Assembly: GCF_023612255.1 (NCBI RefSeq)
Contig: NZ_CP063231.1
Coordinates: 3,776,501-3,840,500, forward strand
DNA length: 64,000 nucleotides
Direction of reading: 5' to 3'
Source of the DNA: Luteibacter flocculans
Lineage (GTDB): Bacteria; Pseudomonadota; Gammaproteobacteria; Xanthomonadales; Rhodanobacteraceae
The translations under genes and the position numbers were made by a program. How positions within the stretch are numbered: position 1 is the first letter of the stretch; every line of letters begins with the position of its first letter. Positions 14,769-23,054 of the stretch are shown piece after piece. The notes below the pieces were generated by a model that was not told the origin of the DNA, did not search any database, and saw only the letters and a list, made by a program, of their open reading frames with translations.

Positions 14769-17700
14769 CTAGTAAATCTGTCCCGGAACGACCGACGTCT
14801 GTGGTGTCAGACGGTATTGGGCCTTGTTCTCGTCGACCCAATCCCAGTGCGGGCCAATCGGCTCCGGGTGCTCAAGGTCTGGATGCAAGGTCCATTTTTG
14901 CTCCGGGTTATACCACCCCCCGCGTGGCCCCCCTGGGGCGTCAGGTCCTCGCCATTCCCAGCCCTCTCCCGGACATTGAGAACCATCTTTAGGAAGCTGG
15001 GGAAAGTTCTCTGGCAACGGACGTTCGGGGAAGCCAGGCTTCGGTGAGATAAGAGGTCGCGGAAGGATTGGTTCGTCGCTAAAGAGCGTGCTGACCGGGA
15101 AGCGCAACATGGTTTCTACCACTTGCAGGCCTGACGGGTCTATATGGAATAGGGGGTTCCCAATCGCATATGCGTACGTATTTAATCCCCCTGTCAAACC
15201 TATCGGGTCACTCTGAACGTACCGCCCCGTTGCCGCCTCATAGTCCCGGTTGACGTTGTAACTCAGCCCACTCTCGGCATCAAAGTACTGGCCGGGGAAT
15301 CGCAGGTTCAGCACAAAGCCGTTTGAGGTCGGCGATTGTTCGCCAAAGGGATTTCCTTGGTAGGACCAATTCCATAAAGGGGTGTCCGAAGCATCGGTGA
15401 CAGCGCGGGGCGTGTTCAGGCCATCGGCATGCACGAAGGTGACGCTCGATCCATCCACCACCGCGACTGGGGTGTCGTCCATCCAAACGTAGTCGCGCGA
15501 AGCTCCTCCATATTCGCCGACCAACCCACTGGGGCCGTAGACGTAACGCGTGGTCGTCGAGCCCACCGTCTTGGCAATGCGATGCGCTGAGGCGTCGTAG
15601 GCATAGTTCGCGACCGTCGCCCCACCCTGCTGAAGCACCGTCAGCTGACCGCGTCCGTTATAGCCATAACCCCACGCCGTACCAGCGCTGGCGTTGCCGG
15701 TGGTGGAGCCGTTTGCATCGTAGGTTCGCGAAGCGGTGCCGATGCTGGTCAGCTGATGCGTGCCGGCTTGATAGCCGTAATTGCCCGTCGCCAAACCTGG
15801 GGCGGTCTTGCTAAGTCGGTCGCCCGTCTTGGAATAGCTGTAGGCCTCGACGATGGTCCCGCTAGCATTCTTCACGCCCGTGAGCCGGTACAGCGCGTCG
15901 TAGGTGTACGTCTCGATGGCTGGTGAGGCGCCAGCGGCGTTACCCAGCGCGACGATGTTGCCGACGGCATCGCGCGCCACATGCAGGTTCAGCGCGGGGC
16001 TGACCACGTCGGTGAAGCGATAGTTGGCGTCGTAACTGCGTGTAATGATCTGACCATTGCCCAGCGTGTAGCTGAGGATCGGACCGAACGGCAGATACGT
16101 TGCCGAGCTGACCACACTGCTGGCTGATCCATTGGCCGGCGTAACCGTAACCGTGGTGATCTGGCCGGCAGCATCGCGGCCGTATTGAGTCACCAGCCCA
16201 CTCGGCGACGCCGTGCCAGCCAAGCGACCCGCCTTGGTGTAGACGTAGTCGGTAGTGTCGCTGACCGTGCCTTGCGTCTGGCGCTGTTCGGTCACCCGCC
16301 CTTGGTTGTCGTAGCAGTAGACCGTCGTGACCGCGTGTTCGACGACCCGTGTTAGACGACCAACTGGGAACGAACTGGTGCAGCCGGTGATGCTGTTGCC
16401 CTCGTTGTAGTGGAAGGCCACATTGAGCGTGGCGTCTGCATAGCTGATCGAAATACGACGGCCGATCGCATCGAACGCCTGTGTCGCGACGGTCGCCTTG
16501 GCATCGGTGTAAGTCAGTGCGTTGCCAGCGGCGTCAAAGGTCGATGCCTGCGTACCCGTATCGGGACTCGTCTGCCCGGTCGGGTTGCTGAGTCCGTCCA
16601 GGGCATAGGTCGTCTTCAGACCATCCGGATCGGTCACCGCGGTCAACTGATCCAGCGCGTCCAGCGCAAAGACGCTGGTCGTGGCCTTGGTCGACGCATT
16701 GGTACCGTTGGCGTCGGCGATGCTGCTGACCAAGCGATCCAGGACGTCGAAGCTGTTCTTCTGTACCGTGCCCAAGGCGTCCTTGGCCGACACGAGGTTG
16801 CCGTTGGCGTCGTAGCTCCCGGTGGCCGTGGCATCGAACACGACATGACCGAGCCCGTCCGTCACGCTGACCAACTGCCCCAGCGTGTTGTATTTCCGCG
16901 ACAGCGTGCGACGCGACACGCCCTGAGCGTCGAAGGTCTCTTCCTTGATGCGGTTACCCGAAGCGTCCAGCGTGTAATGGATGTGCTCGCCGAGACCGTT
17001 GGCGACGTCGATCAGACGGTGGGCGTCGTCGTAGCTGTAGGTGATCGTCACGCCATCCGGATCGGTGACGGATTTGAGCGCACCTACCGGATCGTAGGTC
17101 AACGTGGTGGTGGCGTCTGCGGACGATGCGGAACCGTCGGCATTCGCACGCACGGTGCGTGTGGCAAGCCATCCGCGCGGGGTATAGGTCTCATCCGTGA
17201 TGACACCATTGGCGTCCTTCTGGCGCACCGGACGGCTATTCCGGTCATAGGCCAGCGTGGCCGTGACATGCCCGGCGGCATCGGTGACCTGAGCGAGGTC
17301 GCCGGCACGATGACACGTACCGCCCACCGTGTCGCAGCCGCTCTCGTCGGTGGTGAGGTAATAGCCGTAGGTGGTGACATCGGCGATGTCGGTGCGAGGT
17401 CCGTCGACGCTGAGCAACAAACCCACCTGAGGACATTGCGTGCTGTCGACCGCATCGCAGTAGGTATAACGGGTCTGCCGGATGCCTTGAGGTGCACTGG
17501 CCTGGCTCCCGCAGGTGTAGGCCGTTGTCACCGACGGATCGATGACGCATTCGGCCGTGGCTTGTCCACGAGCGTTGTAGGTCCACGCGCTCTTGGCCAC
17601 CACCGCGCCGTTGGCGTCGGCGACGGTCCGCGTCAATGGCACGCGATGCGTTGCGTCCCAGGTCGTGTTGGTCGTGCGCTGCGCCGCCGTGCCTGACGCC

Positions 17701-19286
17701 TCGATCTGCTGGGTCAACAACCCATTGGCGTCGTAGGTCGTCTTGGTAACCGTCCCCTTGTAGTCGGTTCGCGTCGCGGGATAGCCGTTCGTGTCGTAGG
17801 TGACCGACTTGTCGCCCTGGTTGCACTGGTTGCCGCAATACGTGCTCGTGCCGCTGGGCTTGAGCATCTGCGCGCCGTCGTCGGCAAAGCCCAAGGTGAC
17901 CACGAGACCCAGCGGCGTGGTGAGGTCGGCGGGGATGCCGCCGTTGCTGTAGTAGCTGGCGTAGCTGAGACTGATCTTGTCGGCGCCGCCGGCAAACTGA
18001 TTGCTGGTAGCCCGGTTATTTGAGTTGAAGGTAGTGGTCTCGTAACGCACCCCCTTCTCGTCGATGATCCCGGTCAACTCACTGGGATAGGTGCTCGGCG
18101 ACGCGGCATACGCCGGCTCGGCGTAGAGATATTGCCGACTGGTGCCGTCGGCGAAAGTGACCTTGGCAAGATTGCCGTTGTCCGCATAGGCATAGCTTGC
18201 CGTTCGACCGGCCGGATCGATGACCTGACTCAGGCGACTGTTGGCGTCATAGCGCAGATTGAGCACACGGCCTTGTGGATCGGTCACCGCAATCAGGAGA
18301 CCCGCCGCGGGTGCGATCGTCGGCGCGGTCGTGGCGTCGCTGTAGGTCAGCGTCGTCACCCAGCCGTTGTCGTCGGTGATCGTCAGCAGGCGACCTGTCG
18401 TGTCGTAACGTTCGGTATCGTTGTTCGCGGCCAAGCGCAACAAGTAACCGTTGCGTATCCCGGTTGTCGGGTCGGTCGTCTCGGTAAGAGTTTCGGCCGC
18501 ATCCGTGTCCGGCTTCCAGATTCCGTTGTTGCTGTAGAAGCGGACCATCGAGCCGTCGGGCCGGCGCGCATACAGCTGACCACCGTCCGTCGCGCTGTTG
18601 GGCATGAGATCCAGGCGGCGATCAAACGAGTGGCGCCACTTCGGCCCCATCGTGCTGGACGGCACAAAGCTGGACGAGTTGTAGAAGCGGCGGAAGGTCA
18701 GCCAGGGCGACGAGCTGAGGTCGGTGTCCTGGCGGTATTCGTTACCGCTGCTGGCACTGATGGGATCGCCATTGAGTGGCGTCCCACGGTCGGTGCCCTC
18801 CTGCTTGACTGTGCCGTTGCCGCTACTGCCCCGCGGACCCATCGAGTCCTGCCCGGAGCCGTTGCCGGCCGTGCACATCGTGCGGCACCCACCGGCGTTC
18901 TTGGGCTGAAAGCCAGAGCCCGTAACATCTTCGGCCCAGATGTACGCGAACAAGTCGCTGCTGCTGGTGCCATCGCTGGCGATGTGACTAATGGTGATCG
19001 TCGCAGCCGTGCTCGTATGGCTACCGCCGTAGACGATCGAGAACGTATGGGGCGCACAGGTCAACGTGCCGTCGTTGCACCTGGTTTCGTATTGACCAAT
19101 GAGCGAATTGACCGCCGCATCGACGGAGAGAAACCCGCCCTGCGAAGCCCAGGCCGTGTTGTAGCTGTAGGGAGGGCCATAGACCCAGTCGGCCTGCGCT
19201 GCCCCACTCGCCAACACGAACACGAACAACACGGCAAGCCGCCGCCACAGTGACTGAATGCCGTCACGATTTGCGGAAAAGTCCAT
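14769..19286 (-). CDS. Secreted RHS-repeat polymorphic toxin (type 37 C-terminal domain)
   Basis: 1505 residues. Residues 1-32 are a signal peptide (LAVLFVFVLASGAAQA). A DUF6531-like segment follows (DPISASSGNEYRQDTDLSSSP), then a long run of YD/RHS repeats (YDANGNL, YDAAGQIT and the like), and the RHS core end (FDAESGLSYNVNRDYEAATG, YVQSDPIGL). The last ~119 residues are unlike the rest and match polymorphic toxin type 37: PGEGWEWRG, GGWYNPEQ, LHPDLEHPEPIGPHWDW. The start at 19286 is chosen because the signal peptide begins there; a longer frame exists. RHS shells encapsulate the toxin until delivery. No secretion-system genes are adjacent. Confidence 0.88.
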   Translation of the reverse strand: MDFSANRDGIQSLWRRLAVLFVFVLASGAAQADWVYGPPYSYNTAWASQGGFLSVDAAVNSLIGQYETRCNDGTLTCAPHTFSIVYGGSHTSTAATITISHIASDGTSSSDLFAYIWAEDVTGSGFQPKNAGGCRTMCTAGNGSGQDSMGPRGSSGNGTVKQEGTDRGTPLNGDPISASSGNEYRQDTDLSSSPWLTFRRFYNSSSFVPSSTMGPKWRHSFDRRLDLMPNSATDGGQLYARRPDGSMVRFYSNNGIWKPDTDAAETLTETTDPTTGIRNGYLLRLAANNDTERYDTTGRLLTITDDNGWVTTLTYSDATTAPTIAPAAGLLIAVTDPQGRVLNLRYDANSRLSQVIDPAGRTASYAYADNGNLAKVTFADGTSRQYLYAEPAYAASPSTYPSELTGIIDEKGVRYETTTFNSNNRATSNQFAGGADKISLSYASYYSNGGIPADLTTPLGLVVTLGFADDGAQMLKPSGTSTYCGNQCNQGDKSVTYDTNGYPATRTDYKGTVTKTTYDANGLLTQQIEASGTAAQRTTNTTWDATHRVPLTRTVADANGAVVAKSAWTYNARGQATAECVIDPSVTTAYTCGSQASAPQGIRQTRYTYCDAVDSTQCPQVGLLLSVDGPRTDIADVTTYGYYLTTDESGCDTVGGTCHRAGDLAQVTDAAGHVTATLAYDRNSRPVRQKDANGVITDETYTPRGWLATRTVRANADGSASSADATTTLTYDPVGALKSVTDPDGVTITYSYDDAHRLIDVANGLGEHIHYTLDASGNRIKEETFDAQGVSRRTLSRKYNTLGQLVSVTDGLGHVVFDATATGSYDANGNLVSAKDALGTVQKNSFDVLDRLVSSIADANGTNASTKATTSVFALDALDQLTAVTDPDGLKTTYALDGLSNPTGQTSPDTGTQASTFDAAGNALTYTDAKATVATQAFDAIGRRISISYADATLNVAFHYNEGNSITGCTSSFPVGRLTRVVEHAVTTVYCYDNQGRVTEQRQTQGTVSDTTDYVYTKAGRLAGTASPSGLVTQYGRDAAGQITTVTVTPANGSASSVVSSATYLPFGPILSYTLGNGQIITRSYDANYRFTDVVSPALNLHVARDAVGNIVALGNAAGASPAIETYTYDALYRLTGVKNASGTIVEAYSYSKTGDRLSKTAPGLATGNYGYQAGTHQLTSIGTASRTYDANGSTTGNASAGTAWGYGYNGRGQLTVLQQGGATVANYAYDASAHRIAKTVGSTTTRYVYGPSGLVGEYGGASRDYVWMDDTPVAVVDGSSVTFVHADGLNTPRAVTDASDTPLWNWSYQGNPFGEQSPTSNGFVLNLRFPGQYFDAESGLSYNVNRDYEAATGRYVQSDPIGLTGGLNTYAYAIGNPLFHIDPSGLQVVETMLRFPVSTLFSDEPILPRPLISPKPGFPERPLPENFPQLPKDGSQCPGEGWEWRGPDAPGGPRGGWYNPEQKWTLHPDLEHPEPIGPHWDWVDENKAQYRLTPQTSVVPGQIY

Positions 19287-19589
19287 GACCGCCCCTGCTT
19301 GAGAAAATTCGCAGGAGGATACGAAGACATTATTGTGGGTGTGGGCTGATTTGCGTGTAGGTTTTTTCCTACACGCGGCACAACCACGCCAGGCACGAAG
19401 TGGCTCTCCCACTGGAATGCCTTTCGCGTCCAACATTTGCGTGTGGGCGTTCTGCGGACTCCGCACGCATGAGACAGTTCAGATGTCTGCGCTGTGACAC
19501 GCAAAATGTGATGCCTGTCTCGAAGGGTGTCGGCGGATTGCTTGGTTATCGAGTTGGGGCCGATCGGCAATGTCGACTCGCTTACGGCG
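19287..19589. other. Intergenic region upstream of the RHS gene
   Basis: 303 bases between the RHS start and the acyltransferase stop, less GC-rich than its surroundings. GCAGGAGGATAC-like purine-rich sequence lies before further in-frame upstream codons of the RHS frame. No gene or hairpin terminator was recognised; it probably holds the RHS promoter. Confidence 0.5.
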
Positions 19590-20825
19590 CTACACACGCT
19601 TACCCGCAAGAGCGCGCGACATCCTTACCGCATCGTCTCCGGTCTCGATCTTCCGCACCGCTTTCAATCCGAACAACGGCCGGATGAACCCGACGCGTCG
19701 GATCACGAGCTCGTGCAGCACGTAGCAACCGGCGATGGTCCCGCCCAGCACGAGCGCAGGCTCCAGCCAGGGGCCGAGCGACATCGGCTTCAGCCAGAAC
19801 ACCAGCAGGATGATCAGGCTCTGGTGCAGCATGTACCACGGGTACACGGCTTCCGTGCAATACGGCAGCCACGAGAACGGACGGTTGAGGAACACCTTGC
19901 CCCAGCCGAGAATCGCCAGCAGCGCGGACCAGAGATACAGCGACTGTGCGGCCTGCGACAGCACGGTCCAGAATGGTTCCGGCACGCGGTACACCCACGA
20001 GTCGCTGGCGACCAGCTGACCGGTCAGTCGAAGTCCGAGGTAGAGCGCGATCGATGCGAGTGCAACGCCAAGGGTGACCCTGCGCAGCGCCGCGACACGT
20101 GACCAGAATCCGGCTTCGCGGGCCAGCAGGTAGCCGCCGAGAAAGATCGAGGCGTACTTTGCGTGCTGGTACCAGTCGCCGACATAGGCATTGGTACCCG
20201 GGAACATCGGCGCGAGGTACAGGATGTAGAAGAGCAGCAGTGCCGTCGGCGCGCCAATCAGCAGCCAGACCGGCGCCCGGCAGAAGGCGGCGACAGCGGC
20301 ACGTACTCGGCCATGGCCCAGGAGCGGCATCAGCACGACGAGGCCCAGCGTGTAGGTCCACAGGTAGGGCAAGTACCAGAGGTGGTTCCAGGTGATGCCG
20401 TACTGCCAGCCGGTGAAGCTGTCTTTCGGCCACGGATGGACGTGCCAGTAGCTAAGAAGGAAGTGGAAGAAACCGGGGGTGAGGTGGCCGCTCGCGACGC
20501 CTTCGCAGTACGGCTGGATAGGCACCACGACGAACATGCCGAAGATGAGCGGCAGCATCAGCCGCCAGGTCCGCTCGCGAGCAAAGCGGAGCAGACGGCC
20601 CTCGGGCGCAGCCAGGGCGATCGCCGCGCCCGAGATCAGGAAGAGCAGGCACATCCGCCAGCGGTTCACGAAGATCATCGGCCACTGCAGCCAGTCGGCT
20701 GTGTAGGCACTTTTGATGTGGAAGTCCCAGTCTCCGACGTAGGCCATGCCCGTGTGATAGAGGATGAGAAGGGCGAAAGCGAACACGCGAAGCGCGTCGA
20801 TGTCGTGGCGGCGGGTGCGGATCAT
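19590..20825 (-). CDS. Acyltransferase family 3 membrane protein
   Basis: 411 residues with about ten membrane helices, typical of the acyltransferase-3 family. The N-terminal signature is RHDIDALRVFAFALLILYHTGMAY with the conserved Asp and His; further family features are MCLLFLISGAAIAL, RTWRLMLPLIFGMFVVVPIQPY and the C-terminal YPWYMLHQSLIILLVFWL. Such proteins acetylate or succinylate glucans, LPS, exopolysaccharides or small molecules at the inner membrane. The start at 20825 is used because the conserved MIRTRRHDIDALR begins there. It is divergent to a LytTR regulator, which may control it. Confidence 0.88.
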   Translation of the reverse strand: MIRTRRHDIDALRVFAFALLILYHTGMAYVGDWDFHIKSAYTADWLQWPMIFVNRWRMCLLFLISGAAIALAAPEGRLLRFARERTWRLMLPLIFGMFVVVPIQPYCEGVASGHLTPGFFHFLLSYWHVHPWPKDSFTGWQYGITWNHLWYLPYLWTYTLGLVVLMPLLGHGRVRAAVAAFCRAPVWLLIGAPTALLLFYILYLAPMFPGTNAYVGDWYQHAKYASIFLGGYLLAREAGFWSRVAALRRVTLGVALASIALYLGLRLTGQLVASDSWVYRVPEPFWTVLSQAAQSLYLWSALLAILGWGKVFLNRPFSWLPYCTEAVYPWYMLHQSLIILLVFWLKPMSLGPWLEPALVLGGTIAGCYVLHELVIRRVGFIRPLFGLKAVRKIETGDDAVRMSRALAGKRV

Positions 20826-20971
20826 GGCGAGGCGTCCTTGTGTTGAACCTAAGCCAGCATCGGCCTCGGACAAGGCCTGGGGCCAACGCCAGGGGTCGGT
20901 TGGGCGGGTTTTGGGGACGAATGGATGGCGGGATGGGATGAACCGGGACAAGGATCGCCACCCACGACGCT

Positions 20972-21889
20972 ATGATCCTGGCCATGGATCCCTCGCCCAC
21001 ACCTCCCGGCCTCGAACTCGACCGAGCCCACCGTCGCCGCCGCATCGTGATGATCGCCTTCTGGGTGTTCACCTTCGTCGCCGCCGCCGTGGGCAATACG
21101 CTGACCACCCGGATCGACGTAGCGCGCAACGGCCAGGTCTACCCCACTTGGCAGATCGCGACCAACGAATTCACCAGCATCTTCATCTCGCTGCTGATGC
21201 TGCCGCTCCTACTCCGCGCCTGCGACCGTTGGCCGCTCCATGCCGACACCTGGCGCCGACGCCTACCGCTCTATGTGCTTGGCAGCATGGCCTGGTCCGC
21301 CGCCCACGTCGTCGGCATGGACTTGCTTCGCTGGTTCTTCTACGGCGTGTGGGGTTCGCACTACGAGCCGGGGTCGTGGGCCGTGCAGGCGGTCTACGAG
21401 TACCTGAAGGATGTACGGACCTTCTTCCTCATCGTCGCCGTCTGCCACACGGTCGAGTGGTTCGGCCGTCGCACCCAGGGGGAAGCGAGCCTCCTCACTG
21501 CGCCCGATGAAGGTCCGGCAGTCGAGTCGGTGGAACGTCCCGAACGATTCCTCGTCCGCAAACTCGGCCGCGACTTCCTCGTTGCGACAGCGGACATCGA
21601 GTGGGCTCAAGCGGCGGGCAACTACGTGAACCTTCGAGTGCGAGGTCGCGATTACCCGCTGCGCACCACGCTGGCGGCATTGGAGACCAAGCTCGATCCC
21701 ACGGTGTTCGTGCGAGCCCACCGCAGCTACCTGGTGCAACTCGGTCACGTCACGTCGATCGAACCGCTCGATGCCGGCGATGCACGCCTGCACATGGCCG
21801 ACGGTACCGTCCTGCCATGCAGCCGCCGTTACAGGGAAAGCCTTCGCGCAGCCGCATCGGGCGTCGAACCCGCTCTGGCGCGTGCCTGA
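20972..21889 (+). CDS. Membrane-bound LytTR DNA-binding regulator
   Basis: 305 residues. The N-terminal half has four hydrophobic helices (residues ~25-45, 65-85, 95-118, 145-163). The C-terminal ~100 residues form a LytTR DNA-binding domain (FLVRKLGRDFLVATADIEWAQAAGNYVNLRV, TLAALETKLDPTVFVRAHRSYLVQLGHVTSIEP). The predicted topology is a membrane sensor with a cytoplasmic DNA-binding domain and no separate receiver. The start could also be the ATG four codons later (20984). It is divergent to the acyltransferase gene with 146 bases between them, a plausible shared control region. Confidence 0.88.
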   Translation: MILAMDPSPTPPGLELDRAHRRRRIVMIAFWVFTFVAAAVGNTLTTRIDVARNGQVYPTWQIATNEFTSIFISLLMLPLLLRACDRWPLHADTWRRRLPLYVLGSMAWSAAHVVGMDLLRWFFYGVWGSHYEPGSWAVQAVYEYLKDVRTFFLIVAVCHTVEWFGRRTQGEASLLTAPDEGPAVESVERPERFLVRKLGRDFLVATADIEWAQAAGNYVNLRVRGRDYPLRTTLAALETKLDPTVFVRAHRSYLVQLGHVTSIEPLDAGDARLHMADGTVLPCSRRYRESLRAAASGVEPALARA

Positions 21890-22063
21890 CGTCAGGCTAT
21901 ACCCGCGCAAGGACCGCTATAGCGGCCAAGGACCGTGTGAGGACAAGAGGTCGAGGATTGACCGAAGGGAATCCGGCACGATCAGGCGGAGGTGCCGCGT
22001 TCCCGAGGGATGGCGGAGCAGGTGGTGGGCCAGGCGCATGCGCAGATGCGTTGACCAACCAAG

Positions 22064-22138
22064 TTGACCAAGCGCCGGATCCTGAAAAGCAAAAGGCCCC
22101 GCTTTCGCGAGGCCTTTTACCAGTTTGGCTGGGAGACT
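22064..22138. repeat. Direct repeat (att-like), left copy, with tRNA-Gln 3'-end fragment
   Basis: A 75-base sequence that differs from 30331-30404 at about four positions. It includes a terminator hairpin and ends with TGGCTGGGAGACT, the 3' end of tRNA-Gln. The two copies bound an 8.3 kb segment with restriction-like genes, which is the mark of site-specific insertion at a tRNA gene. Weaker similarity continues leftwards for some tens of bases. Confidence 0.8.
22091..22118 (-). terminator. Degenerate copy of the tRNA-Gln terminator
   Basis: AAAAGGCC and GGCCTTTT flank a partly mispaired centre; a G-to-A change breaks one pair relative to the intact copy at 30357-30384. It could still act in both directions, for instance after the LytTR gene. 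Confidence 0.55.
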
Positions 22139-22289
22139 TACCCACCCTGTAACATGGCCTAAGCCATTTACCGATAAGTCCCTGATGCGCAAGGCAACTC
22201 AGTGGCGTTGACCTCCGAATTTGACCAAGCCAAGAACGGTATCACACCCGGAGGGCTTCCAAGTAGAAAGGGGCTTTCTTGTCACGGGT

Positions 22290-23018
22290 TCACATGGCAC
22301 CCGGCGATGAGCGGCCCCCACTTCGTCCCAAATGATGCATTTTCGAGGATGGCGTGGATGAAGGAACAAGAACTTCGTTGAGGTGCTGCATGACAGCGAG
22401 TTGCTGTTTGAGTAACTCGATTTCCGCTGCTTGGCTATCAACAAGTTTTTGCGTGGCGGTCAACTGATCGGCCGCCTGCGCGATGTTTCGATCATCAGTG
22501 GCCTTGCCAGACATCACCGCCGCATGACCATACCACCAAGCAAACCCGTCACCGATTACACCTATTACCGCAACGATCCAAAGCGACCGCACCGCAACCT
22601 TGATGGAACGGGCGGACAGCCGAAGCGAGGATGCCGCAATCCTTAGATTTTTCTTGTCTTGTCGTTCCTTGTCCGCGCGATTTGCATCGCTAAATACAGT
22701 GGAAAGCAACTCAACAAGAAGGCGTATGCGGTTATCGGTCTGCGCCAACGCCTCTTCGATCTTGGACAGCGGGCCTGTGGCCGCCGGAACAGGTGGCGCT
22801 GATTGTTCAGCACCTGGCGTGAGGTTGGCATCAGTTTGCACCTCCGGCCTTTGCCCTTGCCCCTTACCAACGCCCGTGCCCGCCGTGGGTTGCACAGCCA
22901 TGCTCGAGTTGGCCGTCCTGATCTCATCAATTACCTTTATGGTCGCCGGCGTGAGAAAAGGTGTGCGCTTTGGAAGCTCACGAGCCTTCTGATCATCGTC
23001 CCTACTGTCATCGCTCAT
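22290..23018 (-). CDS. Membrane-anchored coiled-coil protein of the defence island
   Basis: 242 residues. A polar, low-complexity N-terminal region (~1-80, rich in Pro, Thr and Gly) is followed by a helix (LSKIEEALAQTDNRIRLLVELLSTVFSDANRADKERQDKKNLRI), one membrane helix (SLWIVAVIGVIGDGFAWWYG, near 150-170) and a coiled coil (AADQLTATQKLVDSQAAEIELLKQQLAVMQHLNEVL). No family is recognised. An ATG directly abuts the stop of the nuclease-methylase gene, but the start at 23018 has the better ribosome binding site (AGGGGGTGAA). It is likely the last gene of the island operon and may anchor or sense for the system. Confidence 0.68.
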   Translation of the reverse strand: MSDDSRDDDQKARELPKRTPFLTPATIKVIDEIRTANSSMAVQPTAGTGVGKGQGQRPEVQTDANLTPGAEQSAPPVPAATGPLSKIEEALAQTDNRIRLLVELLSTVFSDANRADKERQDKKNLRIAASSLRLSARSIKVAVRSLWIVAVIGVIGDGFAWWYGHAAVMSGKATDDRNIAQAADQLTATQKLVDSQAAEIELLKQQLAVMQHLNEVLVPSSTPSSKMHHLGRSGGRSSPGAM

Positions 23019-23054
23019 TTCACCCCCTACGTTATTGACCCGCCAGCCGACCAT

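Noticed and set aside
16141-17790. Further GTAACC elements inside the RHS gene
   Set aside because: They lack CGAA at 16 bases and lie within coding sequence, so they are not counted as SigF promoters.
16410-19253. Plus-strand frames of 428 and 373 codons inside the RHS gene
   Set aside because: They are antisense to YD repeats and show repetitive Val/Gly/Arg-rich sequence without family match; shadows of the RHS frame.
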